From SZUA-365 sp034002405 (lineage in GTDB: Bacteria; Bacteroidota; Ignavibacteria; SZUA-365): a stretch of 64,000 bases of DNA. The DNA lies in assembly GCA_034002405.1 (NCBI GenBank), contig JAVFAS010000002.1, positions 1-64,000 on the forward strand, in the 5' to 3' direction. The notes under the pieces were generated by a model. The model made no database searches. It was not told the DNA's origin and was given only the letters and a program-made list of their open reading frames with translations. The translations under genes were made by a program, and so were the position numbers. Positions 49,200 through 56,785 of this stretch are shown here, piece after piece (positions within the stretch are counted from its first letter, which is position 1; each line of letters starts with the position of its first letter).

Positions 49200-51413
49200 A
49201 TTCGACACGACGCTCACGGAACTGAACGCCATCGCGGCGGCGGCGACCATCGGGGTCAACCATCCGATCGCGGCAAGGGGAAGACCGATCACATTGTAGA
49301 AGAACGCCCAGAAGAGATTCTGCCTGATCTTGGCCAACGTCGCGGCCGACAGCCGCATGGCGTCGACCACGCCGCGCAGATCGCTTTTCATCAGGGTGAT
49401 GTCCGCGGCCTCCATCGCGATATCCGTCCCACTCCCCATGGCGATGCTGACATCCGCCTGTGCCAGCGCCGGGGCATCGTTCACGCCGTCACCGACCATG
49501 GCAACAACATGGCCCTCCGCCTGCAGCGCGCGGATATGCTCGGCTTTTTGATCGGGCCGGACGCCGGCGATGACACGTTCAATTCCGACCTGCGCCGCGA
49601 AGGGACGCGCGGCCGCTTCCGTGTCCCCCGTCAACATGACGACGTCAATTCCCTGACGCTTCAGGAGCTGCACGGCCTCGACCGAACTCGCACGCAACGT
49701 GTCGGAAAGCGCCAGGACCCCGACGTGACTGCCATTGACGGCAACATGCAGGATCGTCGTTCCGGCCTCGGTCGCGGAGTCGGGAAGATCGGTGGGCGTT
49801 TTCACGGCATACGAGCGCATCAGCGCGTGATTCCCCACCATGACCGCATCGCCCCCGAGAAACGCGATCACACCCGCACCCGGCTCGTACTGGAACGATT
49901 CCGGAATACGGATATTCACACCGGTTTCTCTTGCATGCTGCAACACCGCCCGTCCGAGCGGATGTTCGGACGGCTGCTCGGCCGAGCCGACGAGCGCGAG
50001 CAGGGCGTTCGCATCCATGGCCGGCGTGCCGAGCGGGAGCACGGCGGTCACGGTGGGACGACCCTCGGTAAGCGTTCCGGTTTTGTCGAGGACGATGGTG
50101 CGTACCCCGCGCGTGCGTTCGAGGCTTGCCGCGTTTTTGATGAGAATCCCACGCCGTGCGCCGACACCGACACCGACCATGATGGCGGCGGGTGTGGCGA
50201 GTCCGAGCGCGCACGGACACGCGATGATCAACACCGCGATGGCGCGCATCATACCGGTGGTGAATCCGGCTTCGAGACCAACAATCCAGACCATTCCGGT
50301 CAGGATGGCGAGTCCGATGACAACGGGGACAAACACGGATGCGATGCGGTCGACCAGGCGCTGCACGGGTGCTTTCGAACCTTGCGCTTCATCCACCATG
50401 CGGACGATATGCCCCAGGACGGATTCCGCGCCGATTGCCGTGGCGCGCACCGTGATGCTCCCCTCCAGGTTTACCGTGCCTCCAATCACGGCGTCGTGCA
50501 CACTCCTCCCGACGGGCAAGGGCTCGCCGGTCACCATCGACTCATCGATCGAGGTCGCACCGGAAATCACCTCGCCATCGACGGGAATGCGTTCCCCGGG
50601 CCGGACGATGACAATCTCGCCGCCGCGGAGCTGCGCGAGTGGAATTTCGATCTCCTCATTGTCACGAAGTACTCGCGCCGTCCGTGGCTGCAACCCGAGG
50701 AGTTTTCGGATCGCATCGGTCGCATGATGCTTCGCGCGCGCTTCGAGCGTCCGTCCGACAAGGATCAACGTGATGATTGTCGCCGCGGTGTCGAAATACA
50801 CATCCATATGTCCGGCATGCAATCCCAGCCACTGTGGAAACAGCACGGCCATGGTGCTGTAGACGAAGGCGGATCCCGTGCCGACCGCGACCAGGGTATC
50901 CATGTCCGCCCGGAAGTGACGAAGGTTCGCGGCAAAGCCGCGGAAAAACCTGCGCCCGGGCAGAAAGAGCACCGGTGCGGTGAGCAGCAGCAGCAAGCGG
51001 TTGGTTTCTTCCATCGTCAGCGGCCACCACGCATGCACCGCATCGATCATCGGCAGCATGCTCAGCAGCATGACCGGGAGCGTGAGTACGGCGGCGAGCA
51101 GGGTGTCCCGCCACAGTTGCCGGTGTTCGTCATCCTGCGTGCGGTCCGCGACCGCATCTTCGAAGACGTCACCTTCCATCGCGGTATTGCTTCGCGGCAA
51201 CTGTACGCCATATCCCGCCGACCGGACGGCATCCGCGACGGCCTGAAGGTTTGTCTCCTCCGCGATTTCAATCACCGCCTTGTTCGATGCGAGATTGACG
51301 GCCGCGGCCTCGACGCCCGCGACGCCTTGCAATGCCTTCTCCACGCGAACGACGCAGCTTGCGCAGGTCATTCCCTGGACAGGCAGACTCACTGTTTTCG
51401 TGGCGGTGCTCAT
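49167..51413 (-). CDS. copA: Copper-exporting P1B-type ATPase
   Basis: 748 aa. One N-terminal HMA domain (GMTCASCVVRV), eight TM helices, the metal-site ACPCALGLATP (CPC), the phosphorylation site D443 in VLDKTGTLTEG, HP motif in PSEHPLG, and GDGVNDAPALAQA. CPC together with csoR and copZ makes Cu(I) export by far the most likely role. It overlaps copZ by 4 bp. Its 3' end overlaps the P2-type ATPase gene on the opposite strand by 33 bp. Confidence 0.95.
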   Translation of the reverse strand: MSTATKTVSLPVQGMTCASCVVRVEKALQGVAGVEAAAVNLASNKAVIEIAEETNLQAVADAVRSAGYGVQLPRSNTAMEGDVFEDAVADRTQDDEHRQLWRDTLLAAVLTLPVMLLSMLPMIDAVHAWWPLTMEETNRLLLLLTAPVLFLPGRRFFRGFAANLRHFRADMDTLVAVGTGSAFVYSTMAVLFPQWLGLHAGHMDVYFDTAATIITLILVGRTLEARAKHHATDAIRKLLGLQPRTARVLRDNEEIEIPLAQLRGGEIVIVRPGERIPVDGEVISGATSIDESMVTGEPLPVGRSVHDAVIGGTVNLEGSITVRATAIGAESVLGHIVRMVDEAQGSKAPVQRLVDRIASVFVPVVIGLAILTGMVWIVGLEAGFTTGMMRAIAVLIIACPCALGLATPAAIMVGVGVGARRGILIKNAASLERTRGVRTIVLDKTGTLTEGRPTVTAVLPLGTPAMDANALLALVGSAEQPSEHPLGRAVLQHARETGVNIRIPESFQYEPGAGVIAFLGGDAVMVGNHALMRSYAVKTPTDLPDSATEAGTTILHVAVNGSHVGVLALSDTLRASSVEAVQLLKRQGIDVVMLTGDTEAAARPFAAQVGIERVIAGVRPDQKAEHIRALQAEGHVVAMVGDGVNDAPALAQADVSIAMGSGTDIAMEAADITLMKSDLRGVVDAMRLSAATLAKIRQNLFWAFFYNVIGLPLAAIGWLTPMVAAAAMAFSSVSVVSNSLRLRWFARR

Positions 51414-51619
51414 TCCCGACCGATCACCCGAAATCCCGCCGCCGTGACCGCGGCGTCGATAGCGGGAGCCGGAACCTGTGTCTCGTCGTAGGTGACCACG
51501 GCATGGCCGACGGCGACTTCGTCGACGGTGAGATGGTCGACGCCGGCGAGTTGCCGGCGCACCGCCATGACGCAGTGATTGCAGGTCATGCCCTCGATGC
51601 GCAGTGTTTCGGTTTTCAT
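51410..51619 (-). CDS. copZ: Copper chaperone CopZ-like HMA protein
   Basis: 69 aa, a single HMA domain with MTCNHCVMAV (MxCxxC) near the N-terminus. It carries Cu(I) to CopA. Start at 51619 (MKTETLRIEG); the open frame to 51694 is not used. Coupled to copA (ATGA overlap) and 76 bp after csoR. Confidence 0.93.
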   Translation of the reverse strand: MKTETLRIEGMTCNHCVMAVRRQLAGVDHLTVDEVAVGHAVVTYDETQVPAPAIDAAVTAAGFRVIGRE

Positions 51620-51695
51620 GGGAAGCCTTTCTGTATGTGAAGGAAACGATGGGGGAAGGGGCCGCGCGCGCGTTCTTCCCGCGCGCCGGGTCATG

Positions 51696-52019
51696 TCATT
51701 TCATCATGCGACGAATCGTCTGCATCAATTCATCCATGATCTCGGGGTCGTTGTCCCGCAGCTGCTCGACCACGCAGCTCTTCAGGTGATTCTCGAGCAG
51801 CAGTGTTCCTACCCCGTTCAACGCCGACTGGATGGAGGCAATCACATTGAGGACATCGTCGCAGTACACATCCTCGTCGATCATGCGCTTGACCCCGCGA
51901 ACCTGACCCTCGATCCGATTGAGTCGCGAAGTGAGATTCGACTTGAGCTTCTCCGAGTGATGGCTCTGCCGCGAGGGCTCTCCGGTTCCGCATGTGCGGG
52001 GTGTGTGTTCTGTAGCCAT
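51696..52019 (-). CDS. csoR: CsoR-type copper-sensing repressor
   Basis: 107 aa, all-helical DUF156 family. The Cu(I) ligands C53, H78 and C82 (VYCDDVL, ENHLKSC) are all present, so it should sense Cu(I) instead of Ni, sulfide or formaldehyde. RLNRIEGQVRGVKRMI is the conserved N-terminal helix. It lacks a DNA-binding helix-turn-helix, as normal for the family. ATG 52019 is preferred to 52043. First gene of csoR-copZ-copA. Confidence 0.95.
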   Translation of the reverse strand: MATEHTPRTCGTGEPSRQSHHSEKLKSNLTSRLNRIEGQVRGVKRMIDEDVYCDDVLNVIASIQSALNGVGTLLLENHLKSCVVEQLRDNDPEIMDELMQTIRRMMK

Positions 52020-52053
52020 GGACGTCCGGGCGAGGTGAAACAACGCGACTGAT

Positions 52054-52084
52054 GTAATATACCCCCCTACGGTATATATGTCAA
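52054..52084 (-). promoter_or_regulatory. csoR-copZ-copA promoter with CsoR operator
   Basis: On the minus strand TTGACA (complement of 52079-52084) and TATATT (complement of 52056-52061) are spaced by 17 nt; the same site also reads CTTG-N20-TATATTAC in Bacteroidota form. The spacer contains the inverted repeat TATACC-N7-GGTATA (52058-52076) with a run of C/G, the classic CsoR operator. Repressor bound there would block the promoter until Cu(I) rises. Confidence 0.85.
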
Positions 52085-52163
52085 GACCCGGTATTTTTTT
52101 TCCCTGGTCACCAGAATGACAGCATCTGCGTCACAGCCGTCTTTTCCCTATTTTTACCACACC

Positions 52164-53831
52164 ATGGCACGTCTCCTTCTGTTCATCATGACGCTGCTCG
52201 TGTCCTCACCGCCCGAGGACCGCGCGCAATTCCCGTCCCCGGTGACGGTTCGCCCGGCGCCTGTCGATTCAGTGGAGGTGGACAGTCTGTGGCGGCACGC
52301 CGCGACACTGGCGGGGGATGCGTTCGAGGGCCGCGGCACCGGCACCGCGGGCGGGATGCGCGCCGCGCGATATATTGCCGCCGAGTTCGCGCGGCTGGGA
52401 TTGCGTCCCCTCGGAGCGGATACGGGGTATCTCATGCCCGTTCCGATGCATGCCAGCCGACCCAGGAATGCGAGCCAACTCGTCGTGCATCGTGGTGTGT
52501 CCCGCGATACGTTGCAGCTCGGCGAGGATTATCTGCTCGCGAAGACAGGTGCGCAAACGCTGGTTCCCAAACCCGTGCGCATGGTCTTCGTCGGCTACGG
52601 AATCGTCGCACCGGAACATGATTACAACGATTATCAGAATATTGACGTCACCGATGCCGTGGTCGTCTATCTCTCGGGGGAACCGGACTCCGACGATGAC
52701 CGCTACTTCTCCGGGCGCCGGAGCACCATCCATTCCAATCCGGAGATGAAACAGCGCATCGCGTTCACCCGCGGCGCCCGCGGGAGCATCATGCTCCTGC
52801 TTCCGCGGGACGAGCAATCGCGGACGTGGCAGCAGTGGCGGCGCGACTATTCCTTCACGGACGTTTCCCTGCCGATCAGCGTGCCATCGCATCTGAACGT
52901 CGTGCTGCGCTTCGATTGCGCGACGCCACTGTTCGAGGACTCCGGCATCGTTCTCGACGATGTCGTACGGATGGATGCGGAACACCGGATCCGCAGCCTT
53001 CCGCTCCGTGCCCGGGTGAGTTTCTCCGGGGTGTTTGATGAACGGGAATTCACCGCGCCGAATGTTGTCGGAATGCTTCCGGGAAGCGATCCACTGCTCG
53101 AGGATTCATACCTGCTGCTTTCGGCACATTACGATCATCTCGGGATCGGCCCCGCCCTGCGCGGCGATTCGATTTACAACGGCCTGGTGGACAATGCACT
53201 GGGGACCGCGGCGGTCATCGAACTCGCGCGCGTCTTCTCGCACGCGGCATTCCGGCCGCGACGCTCGCTCGTGTTTCTCCTGACGACCGGCGAGGAACAC
53301 GGACTCCTCGGCTCCCGGTTCTACTGCGCGCAACCCCCGGTCCCGTTGTACCGCACCATCGCGAATGTCAATGTCGACGGTCTCGCGGTGGTCGATACTT
53401 TCGACGACATCGTCGGGATCGGAAGCGAGTATTCATCCCTCCGGCGCCATCTCGAACAGACCGCGTCGGATCTTGACCTGACGGTGTCCGATCTACCGGA
53501 CGGCGTCGCGCTGCTCGAGGCATTTTCCGCATCCGATCAGAGTGCCTTCGCGCTCGCGGGCATCCCTTCCCTGTTGCTCATGGAAGGTCGCGCCTATCGG
53601 AATCTCGGACCCGAGGAAGGATTCCGACGCTTCGTCGAATGGGGATCGACCCGCTACCACACACCATTCGATGACGCCGGCCAGCCCGTGAACCGCGACG
53701 CGATCGCACAGCACGCTCGCATCATCGCGGCGTTTGTGTCCCGTGTGGCGAATACCTTCGAAGAACCCCAATGGACGAGCGGCTCCCACTTCATCAACGC
53801 CCGGCTCCAGTCGCTCGCGGAGGAACGATGA
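52164..53831 (+). CDS. Secreted M28 metallopeptidase
   Basis: 555 aa from ATG 52164, which gives a normal signal peptide (MARLLLFIMTLLVSS); ATG 52116 is in frame. A PA-like insert is followed by the M28 zinc site: SAHYDHLG, VDNALG, TGEEHGLLGS, VNVDGLAVV and RYHTPFDD. The usual DNASG reads DNALG. It is an exported aminopeptidase or dipeptidase-type enzyme. The stop overlaps pstS by 4 bp (ATGA). Confidence 0.9.
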   Translation: MARLLLFIMTLLVSSPPEDRAQFPSPVTVRPAPVDSVEVDSLWRHAATLAGDAFEGRGTGTAGGMRAARYIAAEFARLGLRPLGADTGYLMPVPMHASRPRNASQLVVHRGVSRDTLQLGEDYLLAKTGAQTLVPKPVRMVFVGYGIVAPEHDYNDYQNIDVTDAVVVYLSGEPDSDDDRYFSGRRSTIHSNPEMKQRIAFTRGARGSIMLLLPRDEQSRTWQQWRRDYSFTDVSLPISVPSHLNVVLRFDCATPLFEDSGIVLDDVVRMDAEHRIRSLPLRARVSFSGVFDEREFTAPNVVGMLPGSDPLLEDSYLLLSAHYDHLGIGPALRGDSIYNGLVDNALGTAAVIELARVFSHAAFRPRRSLVFLLTTGEEHGLLGSRFYCAQPPVPLYRTIANVNVDGLAVVDTFDDIVGIGSEYSSLRRHLEQTASDLDLTVSDLPDGVALLEAFSASDQSAFALAGIPSLLLMEGRAYRNLGPEEGFRRFVEWGSTRYHTPFDDAGQPVNRDAIAQHARIIAAFVSRVANTFEEPQWTSGSHFINARLQSLAEER

Positions 53832-54757
53832 ACGCGCCTCCTTCCCCATGCAGTCCGCCGCCGCGACCGCGGCACCGACACCGTGACGAGCGCGGCACTT
53901 CGGGCAGATCCGCGGTCCGACACCTGTGTGTCCTGATCCTCACCGCCGCGCTTCTCGCCGGATGCACCGCGTTTCCCGACGCACGAGACCAGGGGAAGCG
54001 CGTTCTCCGGATTAAAGGATCCGATACCATGCTTCTTCTCGCCATGCGCTGGGGCACGGCCTTCATGCAACGGCATCCCGAGGTTGCGGTCTATGTCGAG
54101 GGCGGTGGCTCGGGATCCGGCTTGCACGCGCTGATCGACGGCGACGCCGAGCTGTGTACGTCGTCACGCCCCATGCGTGCCGACGAGGCACGCGCGCTGC
54201 TGCAGCGCCAACGCAGCCTCGGCTTCAGTATTCTCACGGCGAAAGATGGACTCAGTATCTATCTCCACCCGGAAAATCCGATCCGGAACCTGAGTCTCGC
54301 ACAGCTTCGCGCCCTCTTTCTCGGCGAGGTGCGGAATTGGAGTGAACTCGGTGGAGAGAATGTGCCGGTACGCGTCTTCGGCCGTCCCCCGAATTCCGGT
54401 ACCCATCTGTTTTTCGAGGAACACGTGCTGCGGGGAAATGCGACCACGCATGCGGCCATCACCGTACCGACAACGGCCGCGGTGGTCGAGCGGGTCCGCG
54501 CCGACCGCGGCGCAATCGGATACGGGGGACTCGCATACGGGAGCGACGTCACGCATGCCTCGATCGATGGCATCGCGCCAACGGCCGAGAATGTTCGCAA
54601 CGGCACCTATCCCATCGCACGCTACCTCTATCTCTACGCGGCGCGCGCACCGGAGGGTGACCGGAAGGCTTTCATCGATTTCGTGCTGGGCGCCGCGGGC
54701 CAGACTGTTGTCCGTGACGTCGGGTACATTCCGCTCTGGGAAACAACGGAACCGTAA
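53828..54757 (+). CDS. PstS-like phosphate-binding lipoprotein
   Basis: 309 aa. After an Arg/Pro-rich start, the lipobox is LTAALLAGC. The PBP-II fold shows RIKGSDTMLLLAMRW, GGGSGSGLHALIDGDAEL, PPNSGTHLFFEEHVL and DRGAIGYGGLAYG, as in PstS. It binds phosphate or a similar oxyanion in the periplasm. No pstCAB follows, so it may work alone or with a remote transporter. Its 3' end lies at a short tandem repeat and the scaffold gap. Confidence 0.87.
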   Translation: MNAPPSPCSPPPRPRHRHRDERGTSGRSAVRHLCVLILTAALLAGCTAFPDARDQGKRVLRIKGSDTMLLLAMRWGTAFMQRHPEVAVYVEGGGSGSGLHALIDGDAELCTSSRPMRADEARALLQRQRSLGFSILTAKDGLSIYLHPENPIRNLSLAQLRALFLGEVRNWSELGGENVPVRVFGRPPNSGTHLFFEEHVLRGNATTHAAITVPTTAAVVERVRADRGAIGYGGLAYGSDVTHASIDGIAPTAENVRNGTYPIARYLYLYAARAPEGDRKAFIDFVLGAAGQTVVRDVGYIPLWETTEP

Positions 54758-54794
54758 CGCCCCGCGACACTGGAACCTAACGCCCCGCGACACT
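54748..54794. repeat. 23/24-bp tandem repeat, 2 copies
   Basis: Two copies of GGAACC(G)TAACGCCCCGCG plus ACACT lie at 54748-54771 and 54772-54794 and differ by one G. The first contains the pstS stop codon. The pair recurs after the gap at 54975-55021. Confidence 0.85.
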
Positions 54795-54874
54795 CAGCGG
54801 TTGCGCTGGTCGAGAACGGACAGCACGCTGATGCACTTCTCCTTGGCGCGGGCGAGCAGCCCCTCCGCTTCCGC

Positions 54875-54974
54875 NNNNNNNNNNNNNNNNNNNNNNNNNN
54901 NNNNNNNNNNNNNNNNNNNNNNNNNNNNNNNNNNNNNNNNNNNNNNNNNNNNNNNNNNNNNNNNNNNNNNNNNN
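54875..54974. other. Scaffold gap of 100 N
   Basis: A run of exactly 100 N. The 127 bp before it (54748-54874) are identical to the 127 bp after it (54975-55101). This is the pattern of two contigs that overlap by one 127-mer and were joined with a fixed 100-N spacer. The true gap is probably zero or negative, and the flank is not a real duplication. Confidence 0.9.
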
Positions 54975-55020
54975 GGAACCGTAACGCCCCGCGACACTGG
55001 AACCTAACGCCCCGCGACAC

Positions 55021-56643
55021 TCAGCGGTTGCGCTGGTCGAGAACGGACAGCACGCTGATGCACTTCTCCTTGGCGCGGGCGAGCAGCCCCTCCGCTTCCG
55101 CGGTGACACGGAGTTTGAAATCCTCATCCGTGATGCTTCCGAGATTGATCATCACGTTCTTGTACGCGCCCCAGCAACCGGTCTCCAGCGATTTCGCACC
55201 GACCTCGAGATCGGATTTTGAGTTGAGGTTCCCTTCGGCGGCCATGTCCACCATGTAGTCCCAGCACGTATCGACAATACGCATCGTGGTCAGAGGTACC
55301 TCGACCGCTTTCTTCAGGCCGGCTTGCATCGCCGCGCCGCGCGCGCGCTTCTGCTCGTCGGTGTCCTTCGGCATGCCGAGCGCATCCATGTAATCGTTGA
55401 AGGCGCTGGTATCGGCATCGATCATCGGGATGAGCTTTTCCATCGCCTCATGCAACGGGGGAATCAACCGGCGCATGGCCGCATCCTTGTCCTCGAATTT
55501 CCGCTTGCCGTAGGTCATCCATCCGACCATGGCGCCGAGCGCGGCACCGAGTCCAGCGATAAGCGCCGACGCCGAACCACCACCGGGCGCGGACGTCCGC
55601 GCACCCGTGAGTTCAATGAACGCGCGCACGGACATCGAAGCCAGCGGCTCGTGATTCTCGTGTTCGATCATGTATTCGATGATGCGTTTTTCGGGCACGA
55701 ACGACGACACGGAATTCAGACCCAGCCGTTCGACGACGAGTCGGATTTTCTGCCGCTCGTCGAGAATGAACAGGTTCTCCTTCTCGATATAGTAGTCCGC
55801 CGCCATGAGCATCGCATCGAGTGGGATGAGGCCGACGATCTCCGAGCCCGCGACGGCGAGGTTGAGTTCGCGTGCGTCCCGCGCACATTCCTCGAACGCG
55901 ATATGCGGCGGGGTGATCGTGTAATTGTCGAGATTCATCGACACCTGCGCCATGTTGTATTCATCGACATACCAACCGATTCCCTTGACCGCCTTCAGAC
56001 GGCCGGGTTCGCCCGCGCCGCGTCCCTGCTCGCGGATGTTGAGCGCGATGCGATGCGCCTGCTCCTTGGTGCCGAGGATGTTGACATTGTAGGCGACAAG
56101 AAAGAAACGCGCGCCCGTCGCGGTGGCACCCCAGCGGGGCACGAACGCGGCAGGTCCGCAGTCGGGCTTCCATTCGGGCTGGACGATTTTCTCCGCGAGC
56201 CCTTCGTATTCACCGGCGCGGATCTGTTTGAGACTTTTGCGATAGTCGCGCGTCGACGCTTCTTCATAGAAAAAGATCGGAATATTCAGTTCCTCCGCCG
56301 CGCGACGGCCGAATTCCTTCGCGCAGGCGACGCACTCGTCCATCGTGACGTTGGCGACGGGAACGAAGGGACAGACATCCATGGCCCCCATGCGCGGGTG
56401 TTCGCCGGTCTGCGTGGTCATGTCGATGCGCTGATGCGCCACGCGCGCCGCATTCAATGCTCCTTCCACCACGGCGTCCGGTGCGCCGACAAAGGTGTAC
56501 ACGGTGCGGTTGGTGGATTTTCCGGGATCGACATCGAGCAGCGTGCAGCCAGGCGTCCGGCGGATGCTCTCGGCGATGGCGTCGATAACCGCGGCATCGC
56601 GGCCTTCGGAAAAGTTCGGTACGCATTCGACAATCTTCTTCAT
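55021..56643 (-). CDS. ftcD: Bifunctional glutamate formimidoyltransferase / formimidoyl-THF cyclodeaminase
   Basis: 540 aa. The N-terminal transferase part (MKKIVECVPNFSEGRD, HPRMGAMDVCPFVP, about 1-300) moves the formimino group from N-formimidoyl-glutamate to tetrahydrofolate. The C-terminal cyclodeaminase (SAPGGGSASALIAGLGAALGA, about 335-540) closes it to methenyl-THF with ammonia release. This links histidine breakdown to one-carbon metabolism. No other hut genes are in the window. The start at 56643 is the family start; an 18-bp palindrome lies in its leader. Confidence 0.95.
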   Translation of the reverse strand: MKKIVECVPNFSEGRDAAVIDAIAESIRRTPGCTLLDVDPGKSTNRTVYTFVGAPDAVVEGALNAARVAHQRIDMTTQTGEHPRMGAMDVCPFVPVANVTMDECVACAKEFGRRAAEELNIPIFFYEEASTRDYRKSLKQIRAGEYEGLAEKIVQPEWKPDCGPAAFVPRWGATATGARFFLVAYNVNILGTKEQAHRIALNIREQGRGAGEPGRLKAVKGIGWYVDEYNMAQVSMNLDNYTITPPHIAFEECARDARELNLAVAGSEIVGLIPLDAMLMAADYYIEKENLFILDERQKIRLVVERLGLNSVSSFVPEKRIIEYMIEHENHEPLASMSVRAFIELTGARTSAPGGGSASALIAGLGAALGAMVGWMTYGKRKFEDKDAAMRRLIPPLHEAMEKLIPMIDADTSAFNDYMDALGMPKDTDEQKRARGAAMQAGLKKAVEVPLTTMRIVDTCWDYMVDMAAEGNLNSKSDLEVGAKSLETGCWGAYKNVMINLGSITDEDFKLRVTAEAEGLLARAKEKCISVLSVLDQRNR

Positions 56644-56675
56644 GATCGGTGTCGCTGTTGATGGGACATGAACTG

Positions 56676-56693
56676 CTGTACCCTCGGGTACAG
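56676..56693 (-). promoter_or_regulatory. 18-bp palindrome in ftcD leader
   Basis: Reads CTGTACCCGAGGGTACAG on the minus strand, two 8-bp arms around GA. It sits about 33-50 bp before the ftcD start and just after an A/T-rich stretch (TATTTTTTC). Position and symmetry fit an operator for a dimeric regulator. Confidence 0.5.
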
Positions 56694-56785
56694 AAAGAAA
56701 AAATAGCACGTCCGTGTCGGAAATAAAACCTGACGCGACGCGTCACACCGGAGATCGGGGAACCGTTCGCGAGCACCTTCGATGC

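Noticed and set aside
54794..54874. Second partial copy of ftcD
   Set aside because: It is part of the 127-bp duplicate bordering the N-gap and is best explained as an assembly overlap.
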